Source of the DNA: Sanguinoderma infundibulare | Lineage: Eukaryota > Basidiomycota > Agaricomycetes > Polyporales > Polyporaceae | Assembly: GCA_032821775.1 (NCBI GenBank) | Contig: JAVLRN010000001.1 | Location: 1,984,001 to 2,048,000 of the forward strand | Reading direction: 5' to 3' | Length of the DNA: 64,000 nt | Shown here: one piece after another, positions 33,002-45,172 of the stretch | How positions within the stretch are numbered: position 1 is the stretch's first letter | Layout: each line of letters opens with the position of its first letter | Position numbers and translations under genes: made by a program | Notes under the pieces: model-generated | The model's database searches: none | Seen by the model: the letters and a program-made list of their open reading frames with translations, nothing else | Told to the model about the DNA's origin: nothing

Positions 33002-36000
33002 ATGGCTATCCTCAGTCTCATTCGTCCAGCCGTCCTCGGCCTCTCCCTCACTCTGACTGCTGTCAACGCGGCTACTGTAAACGAGACATCCACTCTATTC
33101 ACGTTTACTAACGATCGGATCTCCTTCGACGTCGACAAGAGCAATGGCTACATCCGCAATCTCCTTTTTGACAACATTTCCGTCCTTGGAACCTTTGACG
33201 GGACTGCTGGTCAGCTGTACTCAGGTATGTTCGATCGTCTTATCTGCGCTTTATCATATCCCGTGCTTAAAATGTGTCCCAAATCCAGACTTCCCATCAA
33301 ATACGTTTGCTCTTGTCTCTAGCCCCGTCACAGAGATCATCCAGGGGGAAGATTGCAGGATTCATTGTCACAGATAACGACACCTCAACCGGATCTCTGT
33401 GCGTTCTCCTGCTCCCGTGCTCTATATTATGGGAAGCTTACATACCTTCTTCATCAGGGTACAACGGTCATGGTTCCTTCGCGATGGCGAAAACGGTCTC
33501 CATTCGTTTATCCGATTGGCTTACCACAACGACACCGGCCCGTCCAAGGGTGCTTTAGGTGAGGTCAGGACAATGTTCCGGCCCAACAGCACCCTTTGGA
33601 CGACGCTCGTGACCAATGCAGAGCAATGGGTAAGCTCCATGATCTTCTCACTTCACGTGAGTTGAGTATACTCATCCAACTGACAGGCTCCCATACCCGG
33701 AGCGAACGCAATTGCGAACCAAGTGCAGGTTCAGGACGCGTAAGTAGTCCCCCGAAATCCCGGCAATGCTGTCTAACACTCCAGAAGGACGTGGTACCTT
33801 GGCCTTACCCCCAACGATTCCTACGTTCAGCAGGTAACTAAATAATGTAAGCTTCTGATTGGAGTCTAACGCGAACGCTATTTTGCGCAGGAATCCGACT
33901 ATTGGACAAAGGTATCCTGATTGAGTACGCAGTTCATGCCTAGGAATCATCATTAACTATATTCATCAGTACACCTTCGCCGACAATCAAACAAACAAAG
34001 CCCATGGACTATATGGCCAGGATGCAGATGGAACACCCATCGGCGCCTGGTGGGTCGTCAACCAAAAGGATACATTTTTCGACGGCCCAGTAAGATTTAA
34101 TCTGGAGCTGAAGTGCGAGACATGCTACTGATGTTTACATGCCAAACCAGTTCCACGTTGACCTAATGGTGGATGGCATCATCTAGTATGTGCCCCAATT
34201 TCCTGTACTTTCCGGCAACCTGACATTTCGCATTCGTCTGCAGCAACAAGCAGTCTACTAGGTACGGCGAGCGTGGCAGATTCGATTCATTTACGCTCGA
34301 GCTCACATTGGGATACTTTGCCAAGCCACGGTGGTGCGACGTACGTTCCTTCAGGACAAGGGACATCGTTCTATCTCTCTTCTGACATTTTTCGCAGTTC
34401 TCCAAACATCACCAATGGGTTTGACAGGACGTTTGGACCGCAGGTTAGTAACCCCAGTGCCCCGTCTTGGGCCTCTATGCTGAAAGCCCGCGTTCATGCG
34501 CAGTTCTTGTACCTGAACCGTGGCGAAGGTCAAACGTAAGTGGCCTTCCTGCCTTCAGCCAAATCTGCAAGTTCATGGTTGGTTAGATTTCAAGACCTCT
34601 TGGCCGACGCAGAACAGTATGCCGACCCGGCTTGGAATGCAGAGTTTTATGACGAGATTGCCGCCAAGGTAAGTCTATTTTCTGGCAACTGGAATGATGA
34701 CCCTCATGCACGGTTTATTCACAGGTCGTCGGCTACGTGCCCACGTCTAGCCGAGGCTCATTCTCTGCGAATGTGAAGGTTCCGCAAGAGGGGAAGGACG
34801 TTGTGGCCATTCTGAGTGCCAATGGCACACACTTCCAGGTACGAAAGACGCATGGGACGCATGTTCAATGAGGCTGATTGTTGACTTCGATATGGTAGGA
34901 CAGTGCCGTCGTCTTTGGCGCGTATCAGTACTGGGTTACGGACGTCCGAAACGGCATCGTCAACATCGACCGAGTGAAGGCCGGAACCTACCGCTTGACG
35001 GTTGTTGCGAGTGGTAAGGCTACCCTCGAGTCCGTTCGCTGTTATAGGAAGCTCATCGAGAACCGTAGGTATCTTCGGCGATTACGTCCAGGACAATGTC
35101 GTTGTCAAAGCAGGCGAGAAGACGCACGTCGAAGCAACATGGATCCCCGAGTCTGCTGGAACCGAGCTCTGGCGCATCGGCGTCCCGGACAAGAGCGCCG
35201 GAGAGTTCAAGAACGGCTTGGAACGTGACTTCACTCACCCCAGGCAGCCTTCAAGTGAGTTGTATGGATGCTCGATGAGGCTGGGCCACTGTTGATGATG
35301 ACCTCCGACTGGCCCCGCAGAGTACAGGATCTTCTGGGGAGCATGGGACTTCCCGAACGAGTTCCCCGGAGGCGTCAACTTCACTGTCGGGAAGAGTGTA
35401 GAGAGTCAAGACTGGGTGCCCACGAACATTGTCCGCTTCCTTCTTCGAGGAGCTAACCTTTGAGTGCAGAACTATGTTCACTGGTCTCAGTATGGCCCGA
35501 CCTATACGAGGAACGATACCGTCACCGGTAAGTCTCAGGGCAGATTCAACTAAAACTACCACCAAGCTGACTGACCTCCACGATCGACTGGTAGACATCA
35601 ACCGCTGGACGATCAACTTCCCGATCGACTCCCACTCCGCCCGCAAGCTAACAAAGAATTCCGTCGCGACGTTCACGATCCAACTCGCAGCCGCGGAGAC
35701 CACCGCCGGAAACACGGATGCGGACCAAGGAAAGTGGCCGAGCTTCCCCGTACGAAGTCTTCCATCAGCACTCGAGTCGACGTTCCATGCTGAATTGCTC
35801 ATATTGTTGCAGTTCAACGTGTATGTGAACGACCAAGCCGACCCGTTTGTGTGGACCATCCAGCAGTGGGATAGCAGCAGCTGTGAGGAACGGTCCGGTG
35901 AGTTCCTCGGATGCAACTGCGGTCTCGGCACGTCGGGGTGACCGAGGATCACTCCCATGCACTGTAGCTATCTCTTGCCACCTGCTGTCAAACAAGTTCC

Positions 36001-36223
36001 AGTTCCCTGGAACGTTGTTGCGAGAGGGCGACAACCACTTCGTCGTATGTTCAAATCAGCTTCTCAAGGCTCCCCATGTTGACGAATCTGTTGCCTGACA
36101 GCTCGAACTACCTGAAGCCGCTGCAGTGGTCAGTGTGTTCTCACGTGTGGTACACACTAGCTTCCTGACGGATTTGCTTCGCAGTACGTCCAGTACGACG
36201 CGCTGAGACTCGAGCTTCAATGA
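33002..36223 (+). CDS. Rhamnogalacturonan lyase, PL4 family, with an apparent frameshift
   Basis: Secreted pectin-degrading enzyme that cleaves the rhamnogalacturonan I backbone by beta-elimination. A signal peptide (MAILSLIRPAVLGLSLTLTA) is followed by about 18 small exons. Joined blocks match PL4 enzymes: DFPSNTFALVSSPVTEI, SWFLRDGENGLHSFIRLAYH, GALGEVRTMFRPNS, ARTWYLGLTPNDSY, HGLYGQDADGTPIGAWWVVN with QKDTFFDGP, NGFDRTFGPQFLYLN and FQDLLADAEQYADP. The C-terminal domains read FGDYVQDNVVVKAG, YRIFWGAWDFPNEFPGGVNF, NYVHWSQYGPTYTRNDTV and YVQYDALRLEL. Between EIIQGED and AGFIVTDNDTSTG (about 33349-33358) the frame changes and no intron fits; GAAGATTGCAGG looks two bases short of the family's Asp-Trp-Ala. 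All later exons are intact, so this is either a very recent null allele or a base-calling error. Confidence 0.85.
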
Positions 36224-36593
36224 GGCATGGGTCTTACTAGGCCGTCTATGCCAACGGAGAAACTTCCACTGTTGCTCGTATGTAGCGTTCGCGCACAACG
36301 CGCAGCATGTTTGATGCGAGAAGCTATGTACAGGTGAGGAACTAAGTACAAATGACAGCATTACACAAGCAGCAGAGAGCAGATATGATAGCAAGATAGG
36401 AAGGTATATGGTGAGACGAGATGTGCACAGTAATCCAATCCAACGCGTTTTGGAACGGGGCCAAGAAATTTCAGCGGGAACCGTACTGCTCGCCAGCAAG
36501 GCGGGTATCGTCTCCACTGTTTGACGGTGACAATGGGAGGGTTTCGTCTCGGGTTAGACGTCGTCTTCTCTTTTCGCAGTCTCCTCGCAGTTC
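36224..36593. other. Intergenic, convergent 3' ends of PL4 and the SRA gene
   Basis: 3' UTR sequence only, so far as I can see. Confidence 0.45.
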
Positions 36594-38060
36594 TCACTCC
36601 TCTTCTTCCTCTTCTTCGCTCTTTTCATCGTCATCATCTGCAGCAGTCGGGAGAGGTGGCTGTCCAGGTATGCGCTGTTTCCGCGATCATCAGTCCTTGT
36701 CGCTCTCGCGGGTCGCAAGGTAAGAGAGTATACATACCTTGAATGCGAACTTGCAGACCATGAAGCGGTGAAGGCCTCTAGCCATATAAGCCTGCAAACC
36801 ACATCATCAATCGACTTTCGCGGAGTATGCAAGACCCGAGTAAGCCGCACTTCTTCAACGGTGTACAGTCCATCGTAGCGGTAGCCTTCGGTGGGGCCGT
36901 AGATGGAGTCGAGCTTGTATCCGCGGATGACCCGCACAGGCTTCTTTGTCTCGCAAGACCTCTATACCGGATGATCAGTCGCTAAGCAGAGGTGGCACAG
37001 ACATGAAACGGACCTTCAGAGCGGCGTTGTAGTTATGTTCGAAAGACTGGTCGCAGCTCTGGGGTGCTGTTCGCAACTGCGGACCCCAGGTTGAGCCTAA
37101 GCGAGTCTTAGAACGCAGCAGCTGAGACTCACGTTCTTTGGCTTGTCCTTCGTGCCCTTCAGATCACGGCCGCCTGACCAAGCCTCTCAGAGACTAAAGC
37201 CTATCTCGCACCAAAACAACGGCGTACCTGAACCAGTAAAAATACTAGATAGCAATGAGCCCCGTGCGAAGAATCAAAGCAGGAAAAACGGACGTACAAC
37301 GCCTCTCCCTCATCGATGTCGTCTTCATAACCACCGGACAAGGCGACGGAGTATGCGCCATGGGGGCCAGGAGAGATGCCGGCGACCCAAGGTCTGGGAT
37401 AAATAAAGTGAGCTCAGCGTGATATAGTGTGCTATGTCACACGAACAACGAGACCTACGCGTGAATGGCATCCTTGCTGCACGCCTCTCTGTTTTCGGTC
37501 AGCACAAGACTGCAATCCATCGACTCTCACGAAACGTACCGTGTCTCCCACCACGAACCGACAGGAACACCAGGAATGGCGCCGTACGTCTTCCTGGAAG
37601 AAGCTCAGTACCCGCCCGTCTGCCAGCAACGACCCACAAAGAGACTCCGCACTCACGGATCATGCGTCCTGATCATAACCTCCCTCGGCGCACCCATCAC
37701 GCCCGCACGTTTCGCACTCGCGCTGACCACCTTCGGGAGGGCGCGAGCGGCCGCAGTCGCGTTGTCGCCTTTGTCGCTGTAGTCGGTCTCCTTGCCTCTG
37801 TTCCTTGCGCTCCGCCTCACCCCCACGACGTTCCCGTCGTCGCGCTGCACCTTGGCGGCCTTCTTCGGAGGCTCCTCTCCGTTTTCCTCGACGTCCTCGG
37901 TAGGCTCCTCTGTCGGTACTCCACGCTTCTTGGATTGGTCGGGCTTGCGTTTCTTCTGTGGCTTCTTTGCAGGCACGAGCGGCTTGATGCCCAGGGCAGC
38001 GAGTATGGCCTGGCCATGGGCGATATTTGCCAATCTCTGATCGTCATAGCTCAAAGACAT
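36594..38060 (-). CDS. SRA/YDG-domain protein (UHRF1-type methyl-DNA reader domain)
   Basis: SRA domains flip out and bind 5-methylcytosine in hemimethylated DNA. The first exon (38060-37657) encodes a basic, disordered N-terminus with KKPQKKRKPDQSKKR and GVRRSARNRGKETDYSD. Six or so short exons then assemble the SRA domain: KTYGAIPGVPVGSWWETR, ACSKDAIHAPWVAGIS, PGPHGAYSVALSGGYEDDID with EGEAL, YTGSGGRDLKGTKDKPKN, QSCDQSFEHNYNAALK, and VRVIRGYKLDSIYGPTEGYR followed by YDGLY. The last exon ends PPLPTAADDDDEKSEEEEEE. No RING, PHD or SET domain is visible, so this is a small stand-alone SRA protein. Exon ends at 37657, about 37260 and 36790 are approximate apart from the first. Confidence 0.85.
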
Positions 38061-38387
38061 TTTGGGTGATGAAGAGAGCGAGGATTGGGATCTGAGAGCA
38101 GAGCAGAGCTGGACCGCACAAAACGCGGCCAAGACGCGTCTGGCCTCTAGGCGCCCACCTGGCCAACCTAACGTTATATCACACGTGATCGCGCACTTGA
38201 GGGTAAAGTGCTCCATGGAAGTGCTCAAAGAAAAGCCGATCAGGCAAAAATAGTAGTGGAAGAAGCATGCGTGCATTAATGTAGGTGGCAATGTGATACG
38301 ATGATACAAGTTGATATATGCCCAACGCATCCGAAAGATCCTCATCCCCGAGTGTTGAATCCGACATGGCGTGAGCGACCGTCAGCG
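38061..38387. other. Intergenic, SRA promoter and CCCH gene 3' end
   Basis: Both neighbours are on the minus strand. I see no additional element. Confidence 0.45.
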
Positions 38388-40481
38388 TCACTGCCAGTCC
38401 GCTAGAAAGTTCTGGGGGAGACTCGGGGGTGAGAATGGCCTGGCATCAACACCTTCATAAGTAGGGATCCGGAACGAGGGGGGCGCCATGAACGGACTGG
38501 CAAGAGGGGACAGCGGCGTCTCCAAGAACGCCTGCGACATTGGGCTGCCAGGTGCAAAGCTGGGCATTCCGCCAAAAGAGCCTTCCCTATGCCTTTCCGC
38601 TGGCGGATCGTGCATGTGCTCTGCGGGAATGGGTGAGTACTCTACATAACGAGAGATAGAGTTTGTACTTACTGCCGATAAACTTGCACTTGCCCTGTTT
38701 GCGGAACGAACACTTTGGTCCCTTGGGACAATAGTGGTTCATGATGCAGTTGGCACCAAGAGAACAGTCGCGGCCTATCATTGCCAGTTGACCGGCGGAC
38801 TCCAAACATTGATAACAAAAGGACGCTACCATTGTTGATCTGAGGACATGGCCACTTCTTGGCGTTCACGCGCAAGTCCGCGACTTGGTCAGGTGTCAGA
38901 GGATAACTGTGTTCATATTTGCAGTGGTCCCCGTGGGGGCACCTTGCCAGATAGAAGAAGTTGCACGGCGGTGGTTTCTCTGGCATTTTGACGTGTCGTT
39001 AAACTGGCATAGTGACTCGACAAACAGAATAAAACATACGTTTGGAGAGAGGCTATGTCGCACCACATTCACTCGTCAGCCCAACACGCTCTCTAAAGCA
39101 AACGAGCACACGAATCTGCGTACCTGGTCCGGGTCGAGTGGTCTCGGCTTCTTAACAGGAGTGGCAGTCTTGACAATCTGTGCGACCGGAGTGGCTGACT
39201 TTGCTGGGCCCACCCGGACCTTCTCTGTCTCCGACGCGCACACAGATGATGATGCGGACGGCGCGCGCTGTTTGGATGGCTTGGGCGATTTGTTGGTGGC
39301 AGCCACATTCGCGGCAGCAGCAGCGCCTTTCTGTTTTCCATTTGTCTGTAGCTTCTTCTGCATGAAGACACCGTTGATATCGAGCTGGGGCAGGCTCAGG
39401 CTTTTGATCTCGTACGCGAGGTCTTTGTAGCCCTTTAGCAGAACGACCTTATCCAAAAGGCCTTCATTCTGCAGGAGGTTGAGGGTCGACGTGTACCCAT
39501 TGTCATGCGCACCTGGTCCCGAACTGTGTGAGTCCTGCGAGCAATGATCACGATTGAATGTGAGGAGGATCACGCACCACCGAAGAAGACCTTTGTGGTC
39601 TGTGGGAAACGGGTGAAAACGCGCAGACACTCTGCCCTCCGATTATCACACAATACCCTAGCGTGCACACACAACCCGACGCACCCTTTATCTTCGAGTC
39701 GGCCGCCTCCTTCCCATTTCCCACGTCGACGATGGAGAACAAGGGAGACGCCTGGTTGAACCCGAGGATGAACCCCTCGAACTCCTCGGTGGTGCACACT
39801 GAGTTGTTAGAAAGCGTGTCCAACAAGCCATTTTTGTTCAGGTAGATGGTCAGCCAGATCTGACCGCGCCCGGGAAAGAATGTTTCGCTGGGGTCGATCG
39901 AGGCGAGGTAGTCCATGAGGCCCTTGGTGAGCAGTGCTGCGGCTTGCCGCCCGCCGGACTGGCCTTGCTTAATGAGGTCGGACGAGAAGATGTTGCCGTC
40001 GCCATCGATGAGACAGACGATCAACGGGTTGACCTCCTGCAGCACATCGTAAGACGCCGAAGCAAACGGGCTGTCGGTCAAAGGCCAAGAGCACGTACCT
40101 TGAGAGCACCGATGCTCCGCTCGAGTTTGAAGACGGTCTTGGTGAGGTGCTTTCTATCAGCATCGGCGTTTCTGAATGCTTCCTTCCACACCGACAACTC
40201 TCGCTCGAGCTCCTCAACCTGCTCCTCGAGCTGGGTGTTTTTGGTAGAGGTCTTCTCAAAGAGGGCTGCCCAAGCGCACAACGAACGCGGGGCCATCCGG
40301 TGTCAGGTCGTGATAAAGAGAGTGATCGTGGAAACGACGCACCCGTTTGGTCTTCAAGAAGTTGTTTCCTGCAGCAGGGAACCGGTGGACGTGAGCTTGT
40401 GCCTGGAGAGCGTCGAAGGACAAAGGCGGGTACGCACCAGAGTTCAAAGTCTGGGACTTTAGTTAGGTTGTCGTCATCCAT
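38388..40481 (-). CDS. CCCH zinc-finger protein with N-terminal coiled coil
   Basis: Starts MDDDNLTKVPDFEL at 40481 and ends ...PQNFLADWQ at 38388. A coiled coil (FEKTSTKNTQLEEQVEELER) precedes a globular domain of about 230 residues with NPLIVCLIDGDGNIFSSDL, GRGQIWLTIYLNKNGL, EEFEGFILGFNQ and a later GLLDKVVLLKGYKDLAYEI. A basic disordered linker leads to three CCCH-type clusters: PCNFFYLARCPHGDHCKYEH, WPCPQ...DCSLGANCIMNH and CPKGPKCSFRKQGKC. The arrangement is that of an uncharacterised fungal protein family thought to bind RNA or DNA; I cannot give a function. Exon joins inside the globular part were checked only for frame continuity. Confidence 0.75.
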
Positions 40482-40876
40482 AGCTGATGTCAGTGGCCAG
40501 GATTGGCGCTTCGTTTTGAGTGTTTTGGGGGTTCGTGGGAGAGATTTTGCATGAGCGGAGGGACAGAGCGAGGTTTAATAGGGTACGGGCACAATGGCGG
40601 CGCTGCAGCCGCGCTCATGGCATCGGGCCACAGATCTAAGCGCCTCGGTTGCGACAAAGGCACAATACTTAACTAGTGACTCGGCTCACTAATACAGCTT
40701 GCTCGGACGGATCGCTGGTACACGAGTACGAAATTGTATGGATATGTACAAGGAGGCTTCGAGGTCATGACAGCTATGATACAATGTCGTTCGGAAGACG
40801 AGGCAGAGCATCAGGGAGATACTCGGAATCGAACCGCTTCTCAGCCAGTGCCGACTAGCCAGACCGAGAAGCCCAA

Positions 40877-42363
40877 TTACGCGTACGTCCCGTCCACCAC
40901 GAGTTGTGCTGTCCGTAGAAACGCTTCTCTCGCCTCGCTATCCCCGGAAGTAGCACCCTCGCCAGCCGCCTTGGTCCTCATCTTTTTCCACATCCTCCAC
41001 ACGCCCTCCAGCACCGCCCGGAGCTCTGCCTCGTCCTCGCCTCCGTCTACAAGGGTGAATCCGTTCCCGATTTCCAAAACGGACTGGGTTCCAGCACCGT
41101 GGCCCAAGACGGGCGCGAGTGAGCCGCTGGAAGTGGTCTCTACCATGACATCCGTGCCTTCCAGCCCCAATGCCGGCGACGACGACACGTCAGAGTCGTT
41201 GCTTCCACCAACGGTCGGTGAGCTGAACGTCTCGTCTGCATCCGCGTCGATGTCGATGAACTGGCTGCCAGGTGCAGGACTCGGGACAGGGCTCCCCCGT
41301 GGAGAAATGGTTGACAGCAAGCGCGTTAACGTCGTTGGGGAAGCGGGATCCCAACGGGAATGGCTTCGTGGCATGATGCCCGGGGGGATTGGCAGCGGCT
41401 CCGCGTACATGTCTTCCGACGGAACACGGACGGGAACAGGCAGAGGCACGGGTGACTCCATCGTCGTCTGGCTGTCTTGCTGGTGCAGGTGTGCTGGCAA
41501 AGGCTTCCGATGGGGCGCAGGTGAGGGTATAGTCGAGTCGGCGGTTCCTAATAAACGCAAGGTGAGAATCGCGTATTGTGAAGTCCAGCAGGCGTACGAG
41601 CTCCCTTCGCATATCAAATCGCGAGACGCTCATGGAGTCCAACGCTCCGGGCGAGAGGGAGAAGCACAACCACAGAAGACTTACCGTGCACAGATGCATA
41701 TTGCGCCCAATAGGCGTCCTCGGAGGAAATGGCGTCCTTGGCAGACGTGGGAACGCTTTGGCCATAATGGCTGTCCCCAATGTCCGTCGACCCATATGCA
41801 TTCCAATAGTCGTCGTCCTCATCCTCGTCCTCGTCCTCGTCCTCGTGAAAATCGTCGGGATCAAAGTCGCGAAAGTACGAGGGCCTGGAGAGGGGTTGGA
41901 CGGAGACGGGATTTGGAGGCGGGGGCGGGACGAGGACATCATCGAGAGCCACTCGACTCCCCGGAGGGAAGGGCATCAGATCCGCGTTGTGGTACTTCCA
42001 CTCTCCGGACTCATCCCACTGGAGAATGACGCGAGGTCCGTCGCCGACGTCGTTGGAGAGGTCAACGTGCGCGAAGAAGTCCTCTCCATCAAACGAGTAC
42101 TGGACCGGGTAGACGGCAGGCTCGTCATCTAATGGTCGGGAACGCGTCTCGAGGAGATCGATGACACGGGCCTTCCTCTCTGGTGACGAGGGCCAACACA
42201 GATAGTCGTCTGGTTGTTCCGGGGAGAGGTGAAGGAAATGGTGGCGTTGCAGGAGGGATTTGGACAAGAGATGGGGGGGTATTGAGTGGGTCAACTGTGA
42301 CGGGGGTGATATGTACTGGAGAAGAATGTGCAAAACATTGGGTGAGAGAGTCGCGGGTGACAT
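40877..42363 (-). CDS. Unknown acidic/disordered protein
   Basis: Two exons, 42363-41685 and 41547-40877, joined HG|TADS, giving 449 aa. The N-terminal 60 residues (LSPNVLHILLQYISPPSQL, LLSKSLLQRHHFLHL) are helical and faintly F-box-like. A middle part (AVYPVQYSFDGEDFFAHVDL) is followed by a Glu/Asp run (about 41810-41850) and a Pro/Ser-rich disordered region with short acidic patches. The C-terminal 80 residues (AELRAVLEGVWRMWKKMRT...) form an amphipathic helix. No catalytic motif is seen. GC-rich third positions through both exons support it being real. Confidence 0.7.
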
Positions 42364-42655
42364 GGTGGAAGGAGAGCAAGGGGACTACGCACGGGAGCAG
42401 TGGATTGAGCAGGTGTAGGAAATACCCCGGGTGCGGGTGCGGGGCCCCGGCTTCGCGGAAAGCACATTACATTTCATCAGGCGCCGAGTGTCGTGGTGGT
42501 CGCGCTCGGGGATTGCCGCCAGAGCCTCTGACCTTGACCGCGACTGTCTCAGCTGCAGGGCCACTCGCCGAGCACAGGCAACGCCTCCTCTTCGAGCTCG
42601 CATTCGCCTCGCTCCTTTGCCCAAATACCCATCCTTTTCTCCATCTCACGACCCC

Positions 42656-43267
42656 ATGCGTTACGCCCAAGTCCTCAGTCTGCTGCTGCTCCCGTTCCTG
42701 GTCGTCGCCCAGGTGTGCAACCACGTTCAGGAGTCGTGACGTCCAATTCTCCTTAACGCCGCTCTTTCTCCCTCCTAGAGCACCACGACCAGCAATGCGG
42801 CGACGTCCAATAGTGGGTCCGCGTCCGTGCAGCCGACTCAGTCCGGAGCGACGCAGTCAGGTAACTCGACACAACCGACTGCGAGCGGGAACTCCAACTC
42901 CACCAGCCCTTCCGTAACCGTCATAACCCACATCTTCACCACCGACGTGCTCGGTACCAATCGCGTCCTCTCCACAATCACCTCGACAGAGCTCATCACG
43001 AGCACAATCGCCCCGGCTGGTCAGTCCGGAAGCGCTGGAGGCAGCAAGACCTCAACGAGTTCCCTCCCACCTGCAACAACTGCACCCTCGAGCATCGACG
43101 GCGGCGGGAACCTTCCTGGAGGAGCACCAAGCCCCGGAGCGACGGGCGCGGGAGGTATCTACGGCCCCAACGATGGTTACATCGCTGGGGCAATCGCGCA
43201 CAGTGCGAACCTCCTCCTCACCGTCCTCGTGGGTGTTGCAGTGGGCGGGGCGCTGGTGACGATGTAG
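42656..43267 (+). CDS. Small Ser/Thr-rich secreted protein with GPI-type C-terminus
   Basis: Exons 42656-42712 and 42779-43267, giving 181 aa. The first exon is almost exactly the signal peptide (MRYAQVLSLLLLPFLVVAQ). The body is low-complexity Ser/Thr/Gly with several N-glycosylation sequons (NSTQ, NSTS). The C-terminal hydrophobic segment (SANLLLTVLVGVAVGGALVT), preceded by small residues, fits a GPI-attachment signal. Probably a cell-surface protein of unknown role. It is divergent from the unknown acidic gene, 292 bp away. Confidence 0.75.
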
Positions 43268-43622
43268 GGCGGCGTTGGTTCTGGGATTCTCCCTGTAGAT
43301 TGGTGGGTCTTGGTGGTGGCTGGACATATCACATCCTCGCATCTGCACGGACTTCGTTATTTGTATGACCCCCACGGACATTCTATTGACCACTGTATGT
43401 GCCTAGTTGGACTAGAGGGCGAGCGCGGGGACAGCTTCCCGTGCATATCACCCTCTTCGTTGCACTCCTTTACCAAGTAGCGTACGCTGTCATAGACCAA
43501 GATAATGACTTTCGTATGTTTTCGATCTCGATCTCGTCGGTGTGCAAATGAAATAAAATGTCGCTAGCGAGCTTGGCGTATGACAGCACACAGCACCCCG
43601 TGAGATTCCTTGGACTCGATCG
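43268..43622. other. Intergenic, GPI-protein 3' end to MYG1 promoter
   Basis: 3' UTR followed by the MYG1 promoter. I see nothing else in it. Confidence 0.45.
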
Positions 43623-45109
43623 ATGTGCAGCTTTCTCAAATTGCCACGGGCCTTGCCCCCTCATCCTCTTGTCTCTACTCCATTACGCATCTCGGCCAGC
43701 GCGCCATTCAGAAGTTATTTCACAAACAGAGCAATGTCTACTGGCGAGGAGCACCCTGCCAAGAAGCAGAAACTGGAGACCAAGGTCGGTTCAGCCTTCC
43801 GTCCTGCTGGCATGGATGTCTCGACTCAGCATTCATTGACATCGTAGGTCATCGGAACACACAACGGCACGTTCCATTGCGACGAGGCACTCGCCGTGTT
43901 TCTGCTCAGGAAGACCAACACGTATGCAGACGCAGGTACGCCCTATCCGTGAAAGTCCAGAATACTTCCACATTCAACTCACACGGTTCAGGATTGAAAC
44001 GGTCTAGGGACCCTGCCGTCCTCGATACTTGCGATATCGTTGTCGATGTTGGCGGTGTGTACGACGAGAAGGCGCAGCGCTTCGATCATCACCAGAGGGG
44101 TTTCACGGAAGTCTTCGGTCACGGCTTCAACACCAAGCTCTCCTCTGCTGGTCTCGTCTACAAGTATGTCCTGCCCTCCATCCATGCTTTGTCTTCCCAG
44201 AGTTTATAAACCCTCCTTGCGATAGGCACTTTGGCAGGGAGATCATTGCCAACAGACTGCAGATCTCGCAGGAAAACCCAAAGATCGACACCCTCTGGCT
44301 CAAGTTATACAAGGAATATATCGAGGCGATCGATGGTATCGACAACGGCGTCAACCAGTACCCCACCGACCTCCAGGCCAAGTACCGCATCAGGACAGAC
44401 GTGTCTGCTCGCGTCGGATACCTGAACCCCGCTTGGAACCAGCCTGCTGATGCTGCGACCGTCGATGTAAGTTCTTCCCACATTCCCCTGTTTAATATGT
44501 ATCGTGAACTGAGGTCGTCACTCGCAGGCTAAGTTTCTGCAGGCCTCTGCTCTGGTGGGCACCGAGTTCCTGGACAGGCTCAACTACTACGCCAACGCCT
44601 GGCTCCCGGCGCGTGACCTCGTCATCGCCGCTCTCGAGAAGCGCAAGCAGGTTGACGAAAACGGCCGCATCATCCTCTTCGAACAGTTCGCTCCGTGGAA
44701 GGTATGCAGTAATACTCGTGGCGACCAAAATCGAGCCTTACAATGCAATTGCAGGAACATCTCTTCGAGCTCGAGGCGGCCCTTCAGATCCCAGACGCCG
44801 AGAAGCCCCTCTACGTCCTCTACCCAGACGAATTTGGGGGCAACTGGCGCATCCAGGCCGTTCCCGTCGCGTCTGAGAGCTTCGAGAGCCGCAAGGCGCT
44901 CCCAGAGAAGTGGCGTGGCGTGCGCGACGACGAGTTATCCAAGCTTTCCGGCGTCGAGGGTTGTGTCTTCGTTCACGCCAGCGGCTTCATCGGCGGTGAG
45001 TGGTCAAGGAGCGCTTTCGCATCGCATGGTTGAACACTCACACCCACACACAGGCAACAAAACCAAGGACGGTGTTCTGCGTATGGCTAACCTTGCGCTC
45101 ACCATGTGA
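43623..45109 (+). CDS. MYG1: MYG1-family DHH-type exonuclease
   Basis: MYG1 (UPF0160) is a 3'-5' RNA exonuclease reported to act in nucleus and mitochondria. Exons are 43623-43784, 43848-43935, 43992-44163, 44226-44466, 44528-44701, 44755-44995 and 45054-45109, giving 377 aa from the upstream ATG. Conserved blocks: [19 protein letters not shown] (metal-binding), [20 protein letters not shown] (Asp and the DHH triad), [59 protein letters not shown]. The first 37 residues (PRALPPHPL...[15 protein letters not shown]) are basic and lack acids. The in-frame ATG at 43734 ([15 protein letters not shown]) starts a form with a nuclear-type basic patch. Confidence 0.93.
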
Positions 45110-45172
45110 AACATCCCGGGGGTCTGGCGGAAAGAGAGGGGAAGCAGGTGTAGCGATGGGGTTTGCGTGAAC

